Below, in pieces: positions 1-10,529 of a stretch of 47,847 nt of DNA; position 1 is the stretch's first letter, and every line of letters begins with the position of its first letter. A program made the position numbers and the translations under genes. Location of the stretch: positions 1-47,847 of the forward strand of contig JAUXQH010000148.1 in assembly GCA_030685065.1 (NCBI GenBank), given 5' to 3'. This DNA comes from Pseudomonadota bacterium (GTDB lineage: Bacteria; Myxococcota_A; UBA796; SXON01). The notes under the pieces were generated by a model. The model was not told the DNA's origin. It searched no databases and saw nothing but the letters and a program-made list of their open reading frames with translations.

Positions 1-22
1 CGTGCGCTCGATTCGAGCCCGC

Positions 23-156
23 GACAATTGTCCGGTTTTCCGGCGGGAACCGGACAAATGTCGGGGTCTCGAGGCCCGCGACGGGACGATCGTCCGGTCC
101 GAGGCGTCGGAAGCGGACAATTGTCGCTCGCTCGAATCGAGCGCGGGACAATCGTC
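23..156. repeat. Five 10-bp palindromes spaced about 31 bp apart
   Basis: Five near-identical palindromes of the form GACRAWYGTC start at 23, 53, 85, 116 and 147, so the spacing is 30, 32, 31 and 31 bp, close to three DNA helical turns. Three of them are followed by CCGGT. CTCGAWTCGAG palindromes sit between some copies (about 7-17 and 131-141). The first copy lies close to the window edge, so the array may continue to the left. No gene is seen here. It could be an operator array or a degenerate 31-bp tandem repeat. It is not a CRISPR, because the units and the gaps between them are both degenerate. Confidence 0.6.
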
Positions 157-451
157 CGGTCCGCCCCTCCGGCACGCCCCCCCCGGTACTGCACACGTGG
201 CCGAGGTGCCGGACGTTCGCCGCCAGGGAGGACTCGCGCCTCTGGCCGCCAGCAGCAAGCGCCCCAGCGCGAGGCATCCGCAGGGCGGCCGGCAACCGCC
301 GGCCGGTCCCGACGCGGTAGCGGCGGACCGAGCGCGCAGCGCGAGCCCGGAGGACGCCGACCGCCGCGCCAGCGGGGGACGCGCCCCTGCCTCGTCCCCG
401 CCTCCACCGACGATCGCCCCCCGATCCCCGACCGGTTATCGCCCCCGCGTC
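157..451. other. GC-rich stretch with no supported gene
   Basis: The helicase reading frame stays open upstream through this stretch. However, the residues it would encode are low-complexity Arg/Pro/Ala and match nothing in helicases, so I treat it as non-coding leader. I see no convincing promoter or RNA gene in it. Confidence 0.5.
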
Positions 452-2323
452 ATGGAGTGGACCCCCGAACAACGCGCCGTGATCGACCACCCGTTGGATG
501 CGCATGCGGTCGTCCGCGCGGTGCCCGGCGCGGGGAAGACCACGACGTTGGTCGGGCGCGTGGCGCGCTTGTGCGAGCAGGGCGTGGACCCCGCGCGCAT
601 CCGCGTCGTGATGTACAACAAGGCGATCCAGGAGCATTTCGTCTCCCGGCTCGGCGCCGCGGGGGTCGAGGGTGTGCGCGTCACGACGTTCGACGCGCTG
701 GGGCACGAGGTGTTGCGCGTCGCGATGCGCCACGGGCTGACCCGCCCCATGGAGTTCGAGCCGGACGCCACGGTGCGGTGGGCGCGGGCCATATGGCCGC
801 AGCACCGCGATCGCATCGAGAGCGCCGACGAGATCGCGGCGGCCGTCGGCTTCTGGAAGGCCCACCTCGTCTCGCCCGCCCGCGCGGCGTTCCCGTCGGA
901 GCCCGCCTTCGTCGCGGCCTACACCGAGCTCGAAGCGCTCCGCGTGCGCGACGGCGTGGTGCGGATCGCGTTCGAGGACATGGTGCGCACCGCGGTGGGG
1001 GTGCTGGGGCTGCACCCGCGCCTCCTCGGGCCGGTGGATCACGTGCTCGTGGACGAATTCCAGGACGTGAACCCCGGCCGCGTCGAGCTCATCCGTCGTC
1101 TCGCGCACGCGCAGACCACGATCCTGGCCGTGGGCGACGAGGACCAGGGCGTCAACGAGTGGTGCGGCGCGCACCCGCGCTACTTCCGCGACTTCGCCGA
1201 GACCTTTCCGTGGCTCCCGACCCTCACCTACCCGCTCACGCGGAGCTTCCGCTTCGGCAAGGTGCTCGCGGCGGCGGCCAACGGCGTCATCCGTCACAAC
1301 ACGGCGCGCGCGCCGGTGACGGTGGTGGGCGGCGGGCAGACGCCGGGGCGCGTCACCGAGGTGCCGGACGTGGCGGTGGCCGTGGTCGGCCTGTTCGCGG
1401 CGGGCTGCTCCCCGAACGAGATCGCGGTGCTCTACCGGGGGCGGACGCAGGGCGCGTCGGCGCTCGCGGCCCTGGCGGCGGCGGGAGTGCCGATGCGCAC
1501 GGACGACATCGGGCTCCTCACCCGGGGGCGTGGCCCCGACCTCGCGCTGGCCTACCTCCGCTACGCCACGACGGACGCGCCGGTGACCTTCGACGAGGTG
1601 TGGTCGGTGGTGTGGGCGCCCGACCGCTACATCCAGAAGGAAGCGTTCGGAAAGCAGGTGGCGAAGCACGGCGCGAGGGGGTTGCGCGCCGTGTTGCAGG
1701 ATCGTGCGCTCGCGGCAGAGCTGGGCCAGGGGCGCGGCGCCCTGAACGCCCTCACCGAGCTGTACCGGCTGCTCGACTCGATGGGGCGCGCGTCTACGGC
1801 CAGCGCGGCCCTCGACCGCCTGCTCGCGGAGGTGGACATCGAGGCCCAACTCAAGGCGCGGCTGCGCTCCGAGAAGGACCAGGAGCTCGCGATCGCGACG
1901 TTCCATGCCGTCCACGCGCTGCTCCGGGGCCTGAAGGTGCGCCCCGCCGACGCCGTTACCGCCCTGCTCGCGCTCGACCCCACCTTCGGCGCGCGTCCGG
2001 ACCAGTGCGTGTGGGTGTCGACCATCCACAAGGCCAAGGGGCTCGAGTGGCGCTGCGTGGTCTTGCCGGGGCTCATCGAGGGCGCCTGCCCCGCCGAGCG
2101 CCGTGGTCACGACCCCGGCACGCTCACGGAGCCCGACGGCATCGCCCAGAGCCCCTGGATCGAGCAGGAGCGGCGCATCTTCTACGTCGGGCTCACGCGG
2201 GCGATCGACCACGTGATCCTGCACGCGCCTACCGACGCGCCGAGCCGCTTTGTCGCGGAGGCGAAGGGGGCTCCGTGGCCGCCGCCCACGGCGATACGGC
2301 CGGCGCGCCCGATTTCCTGTTAG
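452..2323 (+). CDS. UvrD/Rep-family superfamily 1 DNA helicase
   Basis: This is a 623-residue SF1A ATP-dependent DNA helicase, a 3'-5' unwinding motor of the UvrD/Rep/PcrA type. The start at 452 (ATG, protein MEWTPEQRAVI) puts the Q-motif (TPEQ) and Walker A (AVPGAGKTTT, residues 23-32) where the family has them. The open frame further upstream is rejected as leader. Walker B is LVDEFQDVN near residue 199. Motif V/VI-type sequences are STIHKAKGLEW near 522 and IFYVGLTRA near 575. It is about 100 residues shorter than E. coli UvrD and lacks an obvious C-terminal RNAP-binding tail. It is followed 27 bp later by asnS, so co-transcription is possible. The exact pathway (repair or replication restart) cannot be read from the sequence. 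Confidence 0.9.
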   Translation: MEWTPEQRAVIDHPLDAHAVVRAVPGAGKTTTLVGRVARLCEQGVDPARIRVVMYNKAIQEHFVSRLGAAGVEGVRVTTFDALGHEVLRVAMRHGLTRPMEFEPDATVRWARAIWPQHRDRIESADEIAAAVGFWKAHLVSPARAAFPSEPAFVAAYTELEALRVRDGVVRIAFEDMVRTAVGVLGLHPRLLGPVDHVLVDEFQDVNPGRVELIRRLAHAQTTILAVGDEDQGVNEWCGAHPRYFRDFAETFPWLPTLTYPLTRSFRFGKVLAAAANGVIRHNTARAPVTVVGGGQTPGRVTEVPDVAVAVVGLFAAGCSPNEIAVLYRGRTQGASALAALAAAGVPMRTDDIGLLTRGRGPDLALAYLRYATTDAPVTFDEVWSVVWAPDRYIQKEAFGKQVAKHGARGLRAVLQDRALAAELGQGRGALNALTELYRLLDSMGRASTASAALDRLLAEVDIEAQLKARLRSEKDQELAIATFHAVHALLRGLKVRPADAVTALLALDPTFGARPDQCVWVSTIHKAKGLEWRCVVLPGLIEGACPAERRGHDPGTLTEPDGIAQSPWIEQERRIFYVGLTRAIDHVILHAPTDAPSRFVAEAKGAPWPPPTAIRPARPISC

Positions 2324-2350
2324 ACGCCCGGTCTCGACGTGGAGTGGGTC

Positions 2351-3748
<1,398 letters not shown>

Positions 3749-3981
3749 TCGGGGCACCGACGCCCCACTCCGCACTCGCCACCCCAATTCATGGGACATG
3801 CGCACCACACTCGCCAGAAGTGCGCGAGAACGCCGCTATTTCGCCGTTTTAGCGCGCTTGTCAAAAAGCTGTGGACCGCCGCGCAGCCAGCGTCTACGGT
3901 CCAATTGGTCCCCCGGAGGAGACTCACCCACACGCCGCCCCAGCTGGTCAGCCCAGCAGGCGGTCGATACCGGAGGTCTGC

Positions 3982-6900
3982 TTGTTCCAACGTTCCATTC
4001 CATGTGTCAGCCTCGTGCTGGCGCTTCTCCTCACCGTGCCAATGCCCTCTTTCGCGGCCGATCGCCTCGGCGCGCGTCGCCCCATGCGTGCCGCCGAGCT
4101 CGCCCCCGCGCAGGCGGACGCAACCCAGGCCCACGCCGACGCCCAAGCCGCGCGCCTCGAAGCGATCGCCCGCCTCGAAGACCTGGTCTCCCGCTCGGAC
4201 TTCTCGAGCGAGCAGCGCGCGGAGATGAGGCTGCGCCTCGCGGAGCGCTACCTCGAGCAGGGCCGCGCGGCCTCGCTCGCCGAGATGGCCGGCTGGGAGC
4301 GCGCCTACGAGGCCTGCTTCGACAGCGAGGGCTGCGTGGCGGACACCGTGCGCGTCGAGGACTTCCGGTTGAAGGCGCCCCTGGTCGCTTCGACCGTGTG
4401 GTACGAAAAAGGCATGAAGCTCTACCGGCGCATCCTCGCGGACACGCCGACGTTCGCCCGCGCCGACGAGGCCATGTTCTACCTGGGGTACACCCTGCGC
4501 GAGTTGGGCCGCACGGAGGAGGCGAACGACACCTTCACGCGCATGGTGCGGGCCATGCCGGAGAGCGCCTTCGTCGCCGACGCCTACCTGCTCGTCGGCG
4601 AGTATTGGTTCGACGGCGATGACGCCTACAAGGCGCTCGTCGCCTACCAACGGGCGGCCGCGTTCCCCGAGCACGACAAGTACCTGTTCTCGCTCTACAA
4701 GCTGGCCTGGTGCTACTACAACGTGGGCGCCGAGGCCGAGGCCCTCGACACGATGAAGAAGGTGGTGCGCGGATCGATCGCCAGGGCCGGCGCCACCCAG
4801 GCCGGCACGGCGGCGGGCGCGATCCAGCTCCAGGAAGAGTCCCTCCGTGACCTCACGCTGTTCTACGCCGACCTGGGCGATCTGCAGGACGCCGAGGACT
4901 TCCTCGGCGGCATCGGGCGCGCCGATCTCGTGCCCGATCTGCTCGATCGCGCGGCCGCCCGCGTGTTCGAGCAGGGAAAGTACGAGCTCGCCATCACGAC
5001 GTGGCGTCGGCTCCTCGCGGCGGACACCCAGTCCGCGTCGGCGCCCACGCACCACGCGCGCATCCTCGCGGCGCTCCGCAAGGTCGACCGGAAGGAGGAC
5101 GTGCTGACCGAGCTGGGCCGCTTCCGGGAGAGCTACGGCACGTCGAGCGCGTGGGCACGTGCCAATTCGGCCCGGCCCGAAGCGATCGCGGCCGCGGCGG
5201 GGATCCTCGAGAAGGAGCTCCGCACCGTGGCGACGGAGTGGCACGCGGAGGCCCGCAAGCTCCGCACCGGTGCCGCCGCCGTGCGCGTGTACGGGCTCGC
5301 GGAGCGGGCGTACGCGGTGTACCTCGAGGACTTCGGCGGCGCGCGGGGCGCCCACGCCTACGAGGTGCGCTACGCCTACGCGGAGCTGCTCTACGCCGTC
5401 GGGAAGTACGACCGCGCGTACGAGAATTACACCGCGGTCGTGGCGCTGGATCCGTCGGGTGCGCGCGCGCGCTTCTGCGCCGAGTCCGCGATCTTCGCGG
5501 CGGAGCAGATGGTGAAGCGCGAGCCCAAGGCGCGGGTCGAGGGCGCGGCGCCCGTGCCGCTCACGACCTGGGAGACCAACCAGCTCGCGGCGCTCGATCA
5601 GTACGCGGCGTTGTTTCGAGGCGCGCCGGGCACCGACGGCAAGCTGCGCGACGTGGTGTACAAGTCGGGTTGGCTGCTCTACGGCAAGAACCAATTCGCC
5701 GCCGCGTCGGAGCGGTTCAACGTCGTCATCGCGATGGAGCCGAAGTCGCGCGAGGCCGAGCAGGCCGCCAACCTGATCCTCGACAGCTTCGCGCTGGTCG
5801 AGGACTGGGAGGCCCTTCGGACCAACGCCCGGCGGTACCGCGACCAGCCAGGCCTCGGCTCCGACGCGTTCAGGAAGGACGTGGCCACCGTCTACGAGAA
5901 CGCGTCTCAGAAGGCCATCGAGGCGCGCTTCGTCGAGGACGGCGACACCGCGGCCGCCGCCGAGGCCTACCTCGCGTGGGACCAGGAGTTTCCGGCCTCC
6001 CCCAACGCGGAGCTCGCGCTCCACAACGCGAGCGTCCACCTGACCACGCTGGGGCGGGCGCGCGACGCGCTCGCTGCGCGCGAGGCCCTCGTCACGCGCT
6101 TCCCGCGCTCGAAGCACGCGCCGGACGCCGTGGCGGCGCTCGGGTACGGCTACGAGTCGCTCGCCCAATTCGACCGGGCGGCGGCCTGGTACGAGCGCCT
6201 CGCCGCCTCCCACCCCACGCACGTGGACGCACCCGACGCCTGCGCCTCGGCTGCCATCTTCCGCGCGTCGCTCGGCCAGTGGGAGGGCGCGGTGGCCGAC
6301 TACCAACGGTACATCGCCACCTGGCCCGATCGCGCCAACGTCGAGGGGGTGCGCCTCGCCGTCGCCCAGCTCCACGAGGCGAACGGCAAGCCGGCCGAGG
6401 CCGCCGCCATCTACCAGCGCTTCTTCGCCAAGCCGGCCGCGGCGGCCACGATCGACGAGGTCATGTTCGCGCGCCTCCGGTACGGTCTCCAGTTGGACGC
6501 GCTCGGGCAGGGCAAGAAGGTGGCCGCCCACTGGCAGGAGAGCATCGCCTGGTTCGACCGCGCGGTGCTCGCCGCCCACGGGGCCACCGTCACCGAGGAG
6601 ACCGCCGCCTCCAGCTACGCCGCGCAGATGCGCTTCGCGTTGGCCGAGCCGGGCTGGGTGGCCTACGAGGCGCTCGCCATCGACGGTCCCGGGGGGCGGG
6701 ACCTCTCGCCCCGGCAGACAGACGCCCTCCTTCGGGCCCAGCTCCTCGAGAAGGTGCGCGCCCTCACGGACGTGGTGAAGGCCTACCGCGCCGTCATGGT
6801 GCCCGGGGCCGGCGAGTGGGCCATGGCGGCGGCCACGCGCATCGGCGCGGCCCACGAGGAGATGAGCGCGACGCTGGCGGCCTCCTACATCCCCGGGTAC

Positions 6901-7158
6901 CTCACGGACGACCAGAAGGAGCTGTATCGTATGGGCCTGGAAGACCGCATCTACGCGGAGAACCAGAAAGCGGGCGCCGCGTACGCGGCCACGCTGGCAA
7001 CGTCGCATCGGCTCTCCGTCTACAACGCCCACACGTCAGAGGCCGTTCGCCGTCTCGGGGCGCTCCGTCCCGACGAGCATCCCCTCCTCGCCGAGGCGCT
7101 GCTCGCGCCGCGCTTCGTGGCGGTGGGGAGCGTCGGGTCGGGGATCGAGGAAATGTAG
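3982..7158 (+). CDS. large exported tetratricopeptide-repeat protein
   Basis: The product is 1,058 residues. I chose the TTG start at 3982 because a good ribosome-binding site (CGGAGG at 3971-3976) lies 5 nt upstream. It also gives a clean Sec signal peptide (basic start, hydrophobic VSLVLALLLTVP, cleavage after PSFA). An in-frame GTG at 3871 would bury the signal in a 37-residue leader. The rest is helical TPR-like repeats, with characteristic GYxxxxLGRxxEAxxxF and YKLAWCYYNVG patterns, a region near residues 150-240 resembling BamD/YbgF-type TPRs, and more repeats to the C-terminus. It probably acts as a periplasmic or outer-membrane-associated scaffold. No catalytic motif is visible. Large TPR proteins of this type are common in Myxococcota, some in motility or secretion complexes, but nothing here identifies the partner. 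Confidence 0.85.
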   Translation: MFQRSIPCVSLVLALLLTVPMPSFAADRLGARRPMRAAELAPAQADATQAHADAQAARLEAIARLEDLVSRSDFSSEQRAEMRLRLAERYLEQGRAASLAEMAGWERAYEACFDSEGCVADTVRVEDFRLKAPLVASTVWYEKGMKLYRRILADTPTFARADEAMFYLGYTLRELGRTEEANDTFTRMVRAMPESAFVADAYLLVGEYWFDGDDAYKALVAYQRAAAFPEHDKYLFSLYKLAWCYYNVGAEAEALDTMKKVVRGSIARAGATQAGTAAGAIQLQEESLRDLTLFYADLGDLQDAEDFLGGIGRADLVPDLLDRAAARVFEQGKYELAITTWRRLLAADTQSASAPTHHARILAALRKVDRKEDVLTELGRFRESYGTSSAWARANSARPEAIAAAAGILEKELRTVATEWHAEARKLRTGAAAVRVYGLAERAYAVYLEDFGGARGAHAYEVRYAYAELLYAVGKYDRAYENYTAVVALDPSGARARFCAESAIFAAEQMVKREPKARVEGAAPVPLTTWETNQLAALDQYAALFRGAPGTDGKLRDVVYKSGWLLYGKNQFAAASERFNVVIAMEPKSREAEQAANLILDSFALVEDWEALRTNARRYRDQPGLGSDAFRKDVATVYENASQKAIEARFVEDGDTAAAAEAYLAWDQEFPASPNAELALHNASVHLTTLGRARDALAAREALVTRFPRSKHAPDAVAALGYGYESLAQFDRAAAWYERLAASHPTHVDAPDACASAAIFRASLGQWEGAVADYQRYIATWPDRANVEGVRLAVAQLHEANGKPAEAAAIYQRFFAKPAAAATIDEVMFARLRYGLQLDALGQGKKVAAHWQESIAWFDRAVLAAHGATVTEETAASSYAAQMRFALAEPGWVAYEALAIDGPGGRDLSPRQTDALLRAQLLEKVRALTDVVKAYRAVMVPGAGEWAMAAATRIGAAHEEMSATLAASYIPGYLTDDQKELYRMGLEDRIYAENQKAGAAYAATLATSHRLSVYNAHTSEAVRRLGALRPDEHPLLAEALLAPRFVAVGSVGSGIEEM

Positions 7159-7195
7159 GCGGCGGGGGTGAGGGGCGTGGGGTAGGGCGTGTGCC

Positions 7196-7597
7196 ATGGC
7201 CCAACGCACGACCCCCGCCGATGTCGGTCTCCTCCTCCTCCGCGCGTACGCGGGCGGCGCGATGCTGCTGATGCACGGGTGGGGCAAGCTCCTCTCCTTT
7301 CCAGAGAAGGCGTCGAGCTTCCCCGATCCGCTCGGCGTCGGCTCCCCGGTGAGCCTCGGCCTCGCGGTCTTCGCCGAGGTCGTGTGCGCGGCGCTCATCG
7401 TCGCCGGCGCCTTCACCCGGCTGGCCGCCGTGCCGCTCGTGGTGACCATGCTCGTGGCCGGGGCGATCATCCACGGGGGGGACCCGTGGGCGAAGAAGGA
7501 GCTCGCGTTCACCTACGCCGCGGTGTTCGCGTGCCTGCTCTGCACCGGGCCCGGTGCGCTCTCCGTGGATGTGCGCCTGCGCGGAAAGCGCGGGTGA
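7196..7597 (+). CDS. DoxX-family membrane protein
   Basis: This 133-residue inner-membrane protein has four predicted helices: around LLLRAYAGGAMLLMHGW, LGLAVFAEVVCAALIVAGAF, VPLVVTMLVAGAII and FTYAAVFACLLC. The GW-K motif after helix 1 and the polar segment HGGDPWAKKE before the last helix are typical of DoxX/DoxD-like proteins. The family is small and variously linked to quinone or thiol redox chemistry. No partner subunit is next to it, so its role stays general. It ends in a 4-nt GTGA overlap with the next lipoprotein gene, which suggests translational coupling. Confidence 0.85.
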   Translation: MAQRTTPADVGLLLLRAYAGGAMLLMHGWGKLLSFPEKASSFPDPLGVGSPVSLGLAVFAEVVCAALIVAGAFTRLAAVPLVVTMLVAGAIIHGGDPWAKKELAFTYAAVFACLLCTGPGALSVDVRLRGKRG

Positions 7598-9216
7598 TCC
7601 AATCCAGCGTGCTGTTGTGGCTCGGATGTGTCACCCCGGCGCCCACGGCTCCGCAGGGCCCGTTCATCGATCCGGAGCCGGTGCCCGCGCCCGAGACCGT
7701 GCCGGCGGTGGTCGGGCCCGAGGGCCTCGTGATCAACGAGATCATGACCGGAAACGCCTCGACGTGCATGACCCCCGACCGCCGATTCGCGGACTGGGTC
7801 GAGCTGTACAACGGCGGCGCCACGCCGGTCGACCTCGCGCACGTCGGCCTCACGGACAGCGAGGGGACGGTCGGTTGGGTGGGCAGCGGCCCGCTCGCGC
7901 CGGGGGAGCGCGTACACCTCTGGGCCACGGGCGAGGGGGGCGGGGACACGCTCCCGTTCGCCCTCTCGGAGGGGGGGGACACCGTGCTCCTGACGTGGGA
8001 TGGCGCGCCGATCGACCGCATCGCCACCGGCCCGCTCGCGGAGGACACGTCGTGGGCGCGCTATCCGGACGGCGGCGCCCAATGGGCGGTCACCGCGCGT
8101 CCCACGCCCTGGAGCCCCAACGGCATCACGCCGGGGGCCTCGATCGACCCGAGCGATCACCTGTTCGATCCGACGCGCGTGCACACGATCGAGGTGACCC
8201 TCTCCGATGCCTCGGTGCGGAGCCTGCAGGGATCCCCCTACACCCAGGTGGAGGGGAGCCTGGCCTTCGAGGGGGCGTTGTTCCCGCGGGTGGGTGTCAG
8301 CATCAAGGGGGTGTATGGCTCGCTCCGCTCCATCGACGCCAAGGTGGCGCTCAAGTTGGACGTGAACGACTACGAGGACCATCACCTGCGCGGCCTCGAG
8401 CACGTGACGCTCAACAACATGGTTCAGGATCCCTCCGCCGTCCACGAAGCGGTGGGGTACGAATTCCTCCGCTCCGTCGGCCTGCCCGCGCCGCGCACCG
8501 GGTGGGCGCGCCTCGTGCTCAACGGAGAGGACCGCGGCTTCTACCTGCTCATCGAGGCCATCGACGAGCGGTTCATCGCCCGGTGGTACGACGACGACAC
8601 GGGCCGCCTCTGGGAGGGCGCGTACGGGGTGGATCTCCAGGCAGACGAGCTGGAGCTTTTCCAATACGACGCGGGGCCGGACCCGCTCGATCTCGCGAAC
8701 CTCGCGGCGATCTCCGAGATCCTCACCAGCTCCCCGACGGACGCCGCCATCTCCGCGCTCGAAGAGCGCGTGGACGTTGACCAGCTGCTGGACGTGATGG
8801 CGTTCGAGGCCATCGCGCTGCACTGGGATGGTTACAGCACCGCCAACAACTACCGCCTCTACGAAGATCCCACCGGCCGCATCACGATGATCCCGTGGGG
8901 CCTGGATCAGACCTGGATCGATGCCTATTTCGATCCGTGGGGGGCCCAGGGGCTGATGTTCCAATTCTGCATCGCCAACACCGAGTGTCGGGGGCGCTAC
9001 GACGACGCGCTGGTACGCATGGCGGACGCCATGGACGCCGCGGGGCTCGATGAGCGGGTCGAGGAGCTGCTCGTGCTCGTGCGCCCGGAGCTCGCGACGG
9101 ACACGTTCCGCGAGTACACGATGGAGACCCACGCGGAATATGTCGACGCTACCTTGGTGACGATGCGGGACCATCCGACCCAGGTGCGGGCGCTCGCGGT
9201 GGCGGATCGTCCCTGA
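7594..9216 (+). CDS. lipoprotein with lamin-tail domain and CotH kinase-like domain
   Basis: The product is 540 residues from a GTG at 7594 that overlaps the doxX stop (GTGA). The short N-terminus ends in a lipobox (LWLGC, cysteine near residue 12). The signal is unusually short and lacks a clear basic n-region, so lipidation is likely but not certain. Residues about 45-180 form a lamin-tail/LTD-type beta-sandwich (GLVINEIMTGN, FADWVELYN, GLTDSEG). The C-terminal half is a CotH-type atypical kinase fold: EHVTLNNMVQDPS, GYEFLRSVGLPAPRT, DRGFYLLIEAIDE and the metal-binding-like IPWGLDQTW. LTD-CotH fusions are frequent in Myxococcota and Planctomycetes envelope proteins. The substrate is unknown. 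Confidence 0.85.
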   Translation: MIQSSVLLWLGCVTPAPTAPQGPFIDPEPVPAPETVPAVVGPEGLVINEIMTGNASTCMTPDRRFADWVELYNGGATPVDLAHVGLTDSEGTVGWVGSGPLAPGERVHLWATGEGGGDTLPFALSEGGDTVLLTWDGAPIDRIATGPLAEDTSWARYPDGGAQWAVTARPTPWSPNGITPGASIDPSDHLFDPTRVHTIEVTLSDASVRSLQGSPYTQVEGSLAFEGALFPRVGVSIKGVYGSLRSIDAKVALKLDVNDYEDHHLRGLEHVTLNNMVQDPSAVHEAVGYEFLRSVGLPAPRTGWARLVLNGEDRGFYLLIEAIDERFIARWYDDDTGRLWEGAYGVDLQADELELFQYDAGPDPLDLANLAAISEILTSSPTDAAISALEERVDVDQLLDVMAFEAIALHWDGYSTANNYRLYEDPTGRITMIPWGLDQTWIDAYFDPWGAQGLMFQFCIANTECRGRYDDALVRMADAMDAAGLDERVEELLVLVRPELATDTFREYTMETHAEYVDATLVTMRDHPTQVRALAVADRP

Positions 9217-9228
9217 GCCCCCCCGCGG

Positions 9229-10449
9229 CTACAGCTCACAAATGAACGGCAACGACGACGAGCAGCCGTAGTCGTTCCACCATCCCCAGTCGCCGAACCC
9301 CGTCCCGGCGCAGTCCTCTCCGCCGGAGTCGTTCGGCTCGCCCGACCACCACTGGGTGAAGGGGGCCACCGTGCCGTCCTCGTAGGCCCACACGCCCTCG
9401 GTGGCCAGATCGGTCAGCCCGAACCACGCGGAGCTGCCGAGCACGTCGCGGGCGATGCCGCCGATGATCGCGTTGTCGGCGGCGTCCGCCGCGACGGCGA
9501 GGTGGGCGCCGAAGGTGGCGCAGGCCTCGGACGCGCCGGACCAGGTCGTGGACAGCGCGCATGCGGAGTAGCCGCCCCCGGCGTCCACGCACGACCAGCA
9601 CTCGGCCAGCGGGTCGACGCGGCCGTCACAGTCATTGTCGAGGCCGTCACACACCTCGACGCCGCCCGGGAGCGCGACCGCGGAGGTGTCGTCGCAATCG
9701 CCATCACAGAGGGTCAGGCCGTCGAGGTCGAGGTCGAGGTGCTCCGTGGTGGCGGCGTCACAGTCGTTGTCGACCCCGTCGCAGCGCTCCTCGGCGGTCG
9801 GGTAGGCGCTGGCGTCCGCGTCGTCACAGTCGCCCCGGCAGGTGCGCCAACCGTCCCCGTCGGCGTCGAAGCCCTCGTCCACGACGCTGTCGCAGTTGTC
9901 GTCGACGTTGTTGCAGAGCTCGGGCAGCGTGGGCGCGCGGGCGGGATCCGTGTCGTCGCAGTCCCCCTCGCCGGGCAAAGCGTCGGGGCAGCGGGCGGAG
10001 CCGTCTCCGTCGAGATCCCAGGCCTGGTCGATCGCGCCGTCGCAATCGTCGTCCAGCCCGTTGCAGGCCTCGGCCGCGCCGGGGAAGGCGAATCCGTCGG
10101 CGTCATCACAGTCGTCACAGGCGTGGGCGCCGTCCCCGTCGGCGTCGGGGCCGTCATCCGCGGCGCCCGAGCAGTCCTGATCGATCCCGTCGCCGCAGCG
10201 CTCGGTCGCGGCGGGGTTTACCGCGGCGTCGAGGTCATCACAGTCGACCGGGGCGCCCAGGGCGCGGCAGGCGGCCTCGTCGGCGAGAAAACCGTCCGCG
10301 TCGAGGTCGAACAGCTCGTCGATCGCGCCGTCACAGTCGTCATCGGCGCCGTTGCAGCGCTCCTCCGTGGGGACGCAGCCCGTGTCGCCCGAGTCACCCG
10401 ACGGGGGAGCGGCGGTGCAGGCGAGGAGGGCGAGGACGAGCGCGAGCAT
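9229..10449 (-). CDS. MopE-repeat lipoprotein with C-terminal C-type lectin domain
   Basis: The product is 406 residues. The start at 10449 gives a compact lipoprotein signal (MLALVLALLAC). The middle, about residues 25-285, is a run of MopE-type 'putative metal-binding' repeats, each with a variant of CNGxDDDCDGxxDE followed by DxDGDG and CDDxD. These are Asp/Cys-rich, probably Ca2+-binding and disulfide-stabilised. The last 120 residues form a C-type lectin domain: EACATFGAHLAV, a GEPNDSGGEDCA segment with the EPN sugar-specificity triplet, a WND calcium-site motif (WWNDYGC) and the final FICEL. EPN usually goes with mannose/GlcNAc-type ligands in known lectins, so surface glycan binding is inferred. 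It converges on the CotH gene with a 12-bp gap. Confidence 0.88.
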   Translation of the reverse strand: MLALVLALLACTAAPPSGDSGDTGCVPTEERCNGADDDCDGAIDELFDLDADGFLADEAACRALGAPVDCDDLDAAVNPAATERCGDGIDQDCSGAADDGPDADGDGAHACDDCDDADGFAFPGAAEACNGLDDDCDGAIDQAWDLDGDGSARCPDALPGEGDCDDTDPARAPTLPELCNNVDDNCDSVVDEGFDADGDGWRTCRGDCDDADASAYPTAEERCDGVDNDCDAATTEHLDLDLDGLTLCDGDCDDTSAVALPGGVEVCDGLDNDCDGRVDPLAECWSCVDAGGGYSACALSTTWSGASEACATFGAHLAVAADAADNAIIGGIARDVLGSSAWFGLTDLATEGVWAYEDGTVAPFTQWWSGEPNDSGGEDCAGTGFGDWGWWNDYGCSSSLPFICEL

Positions 10450-10529
10450 GCCCGCCTCGTAACCACCCCGCGGCCGCCGTTCTTGACGGTCGGAGCGGAG
10501 CCGGCGCGGATCGTGGGATAAGGTCGGGC

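Noticed and set aside
23..156. CRISPR array.
   Set aside because: The repeated core is only about 10 bp and the intervening segments share sequence with each other. No cas genes are nearby.
2..451. Upstream extension of the helicase frame by 150 residues.
   Set aside because: The extra residues are low-complexity and run through the palindromic repeat array. The Q-motif begins at the ATG at 452.
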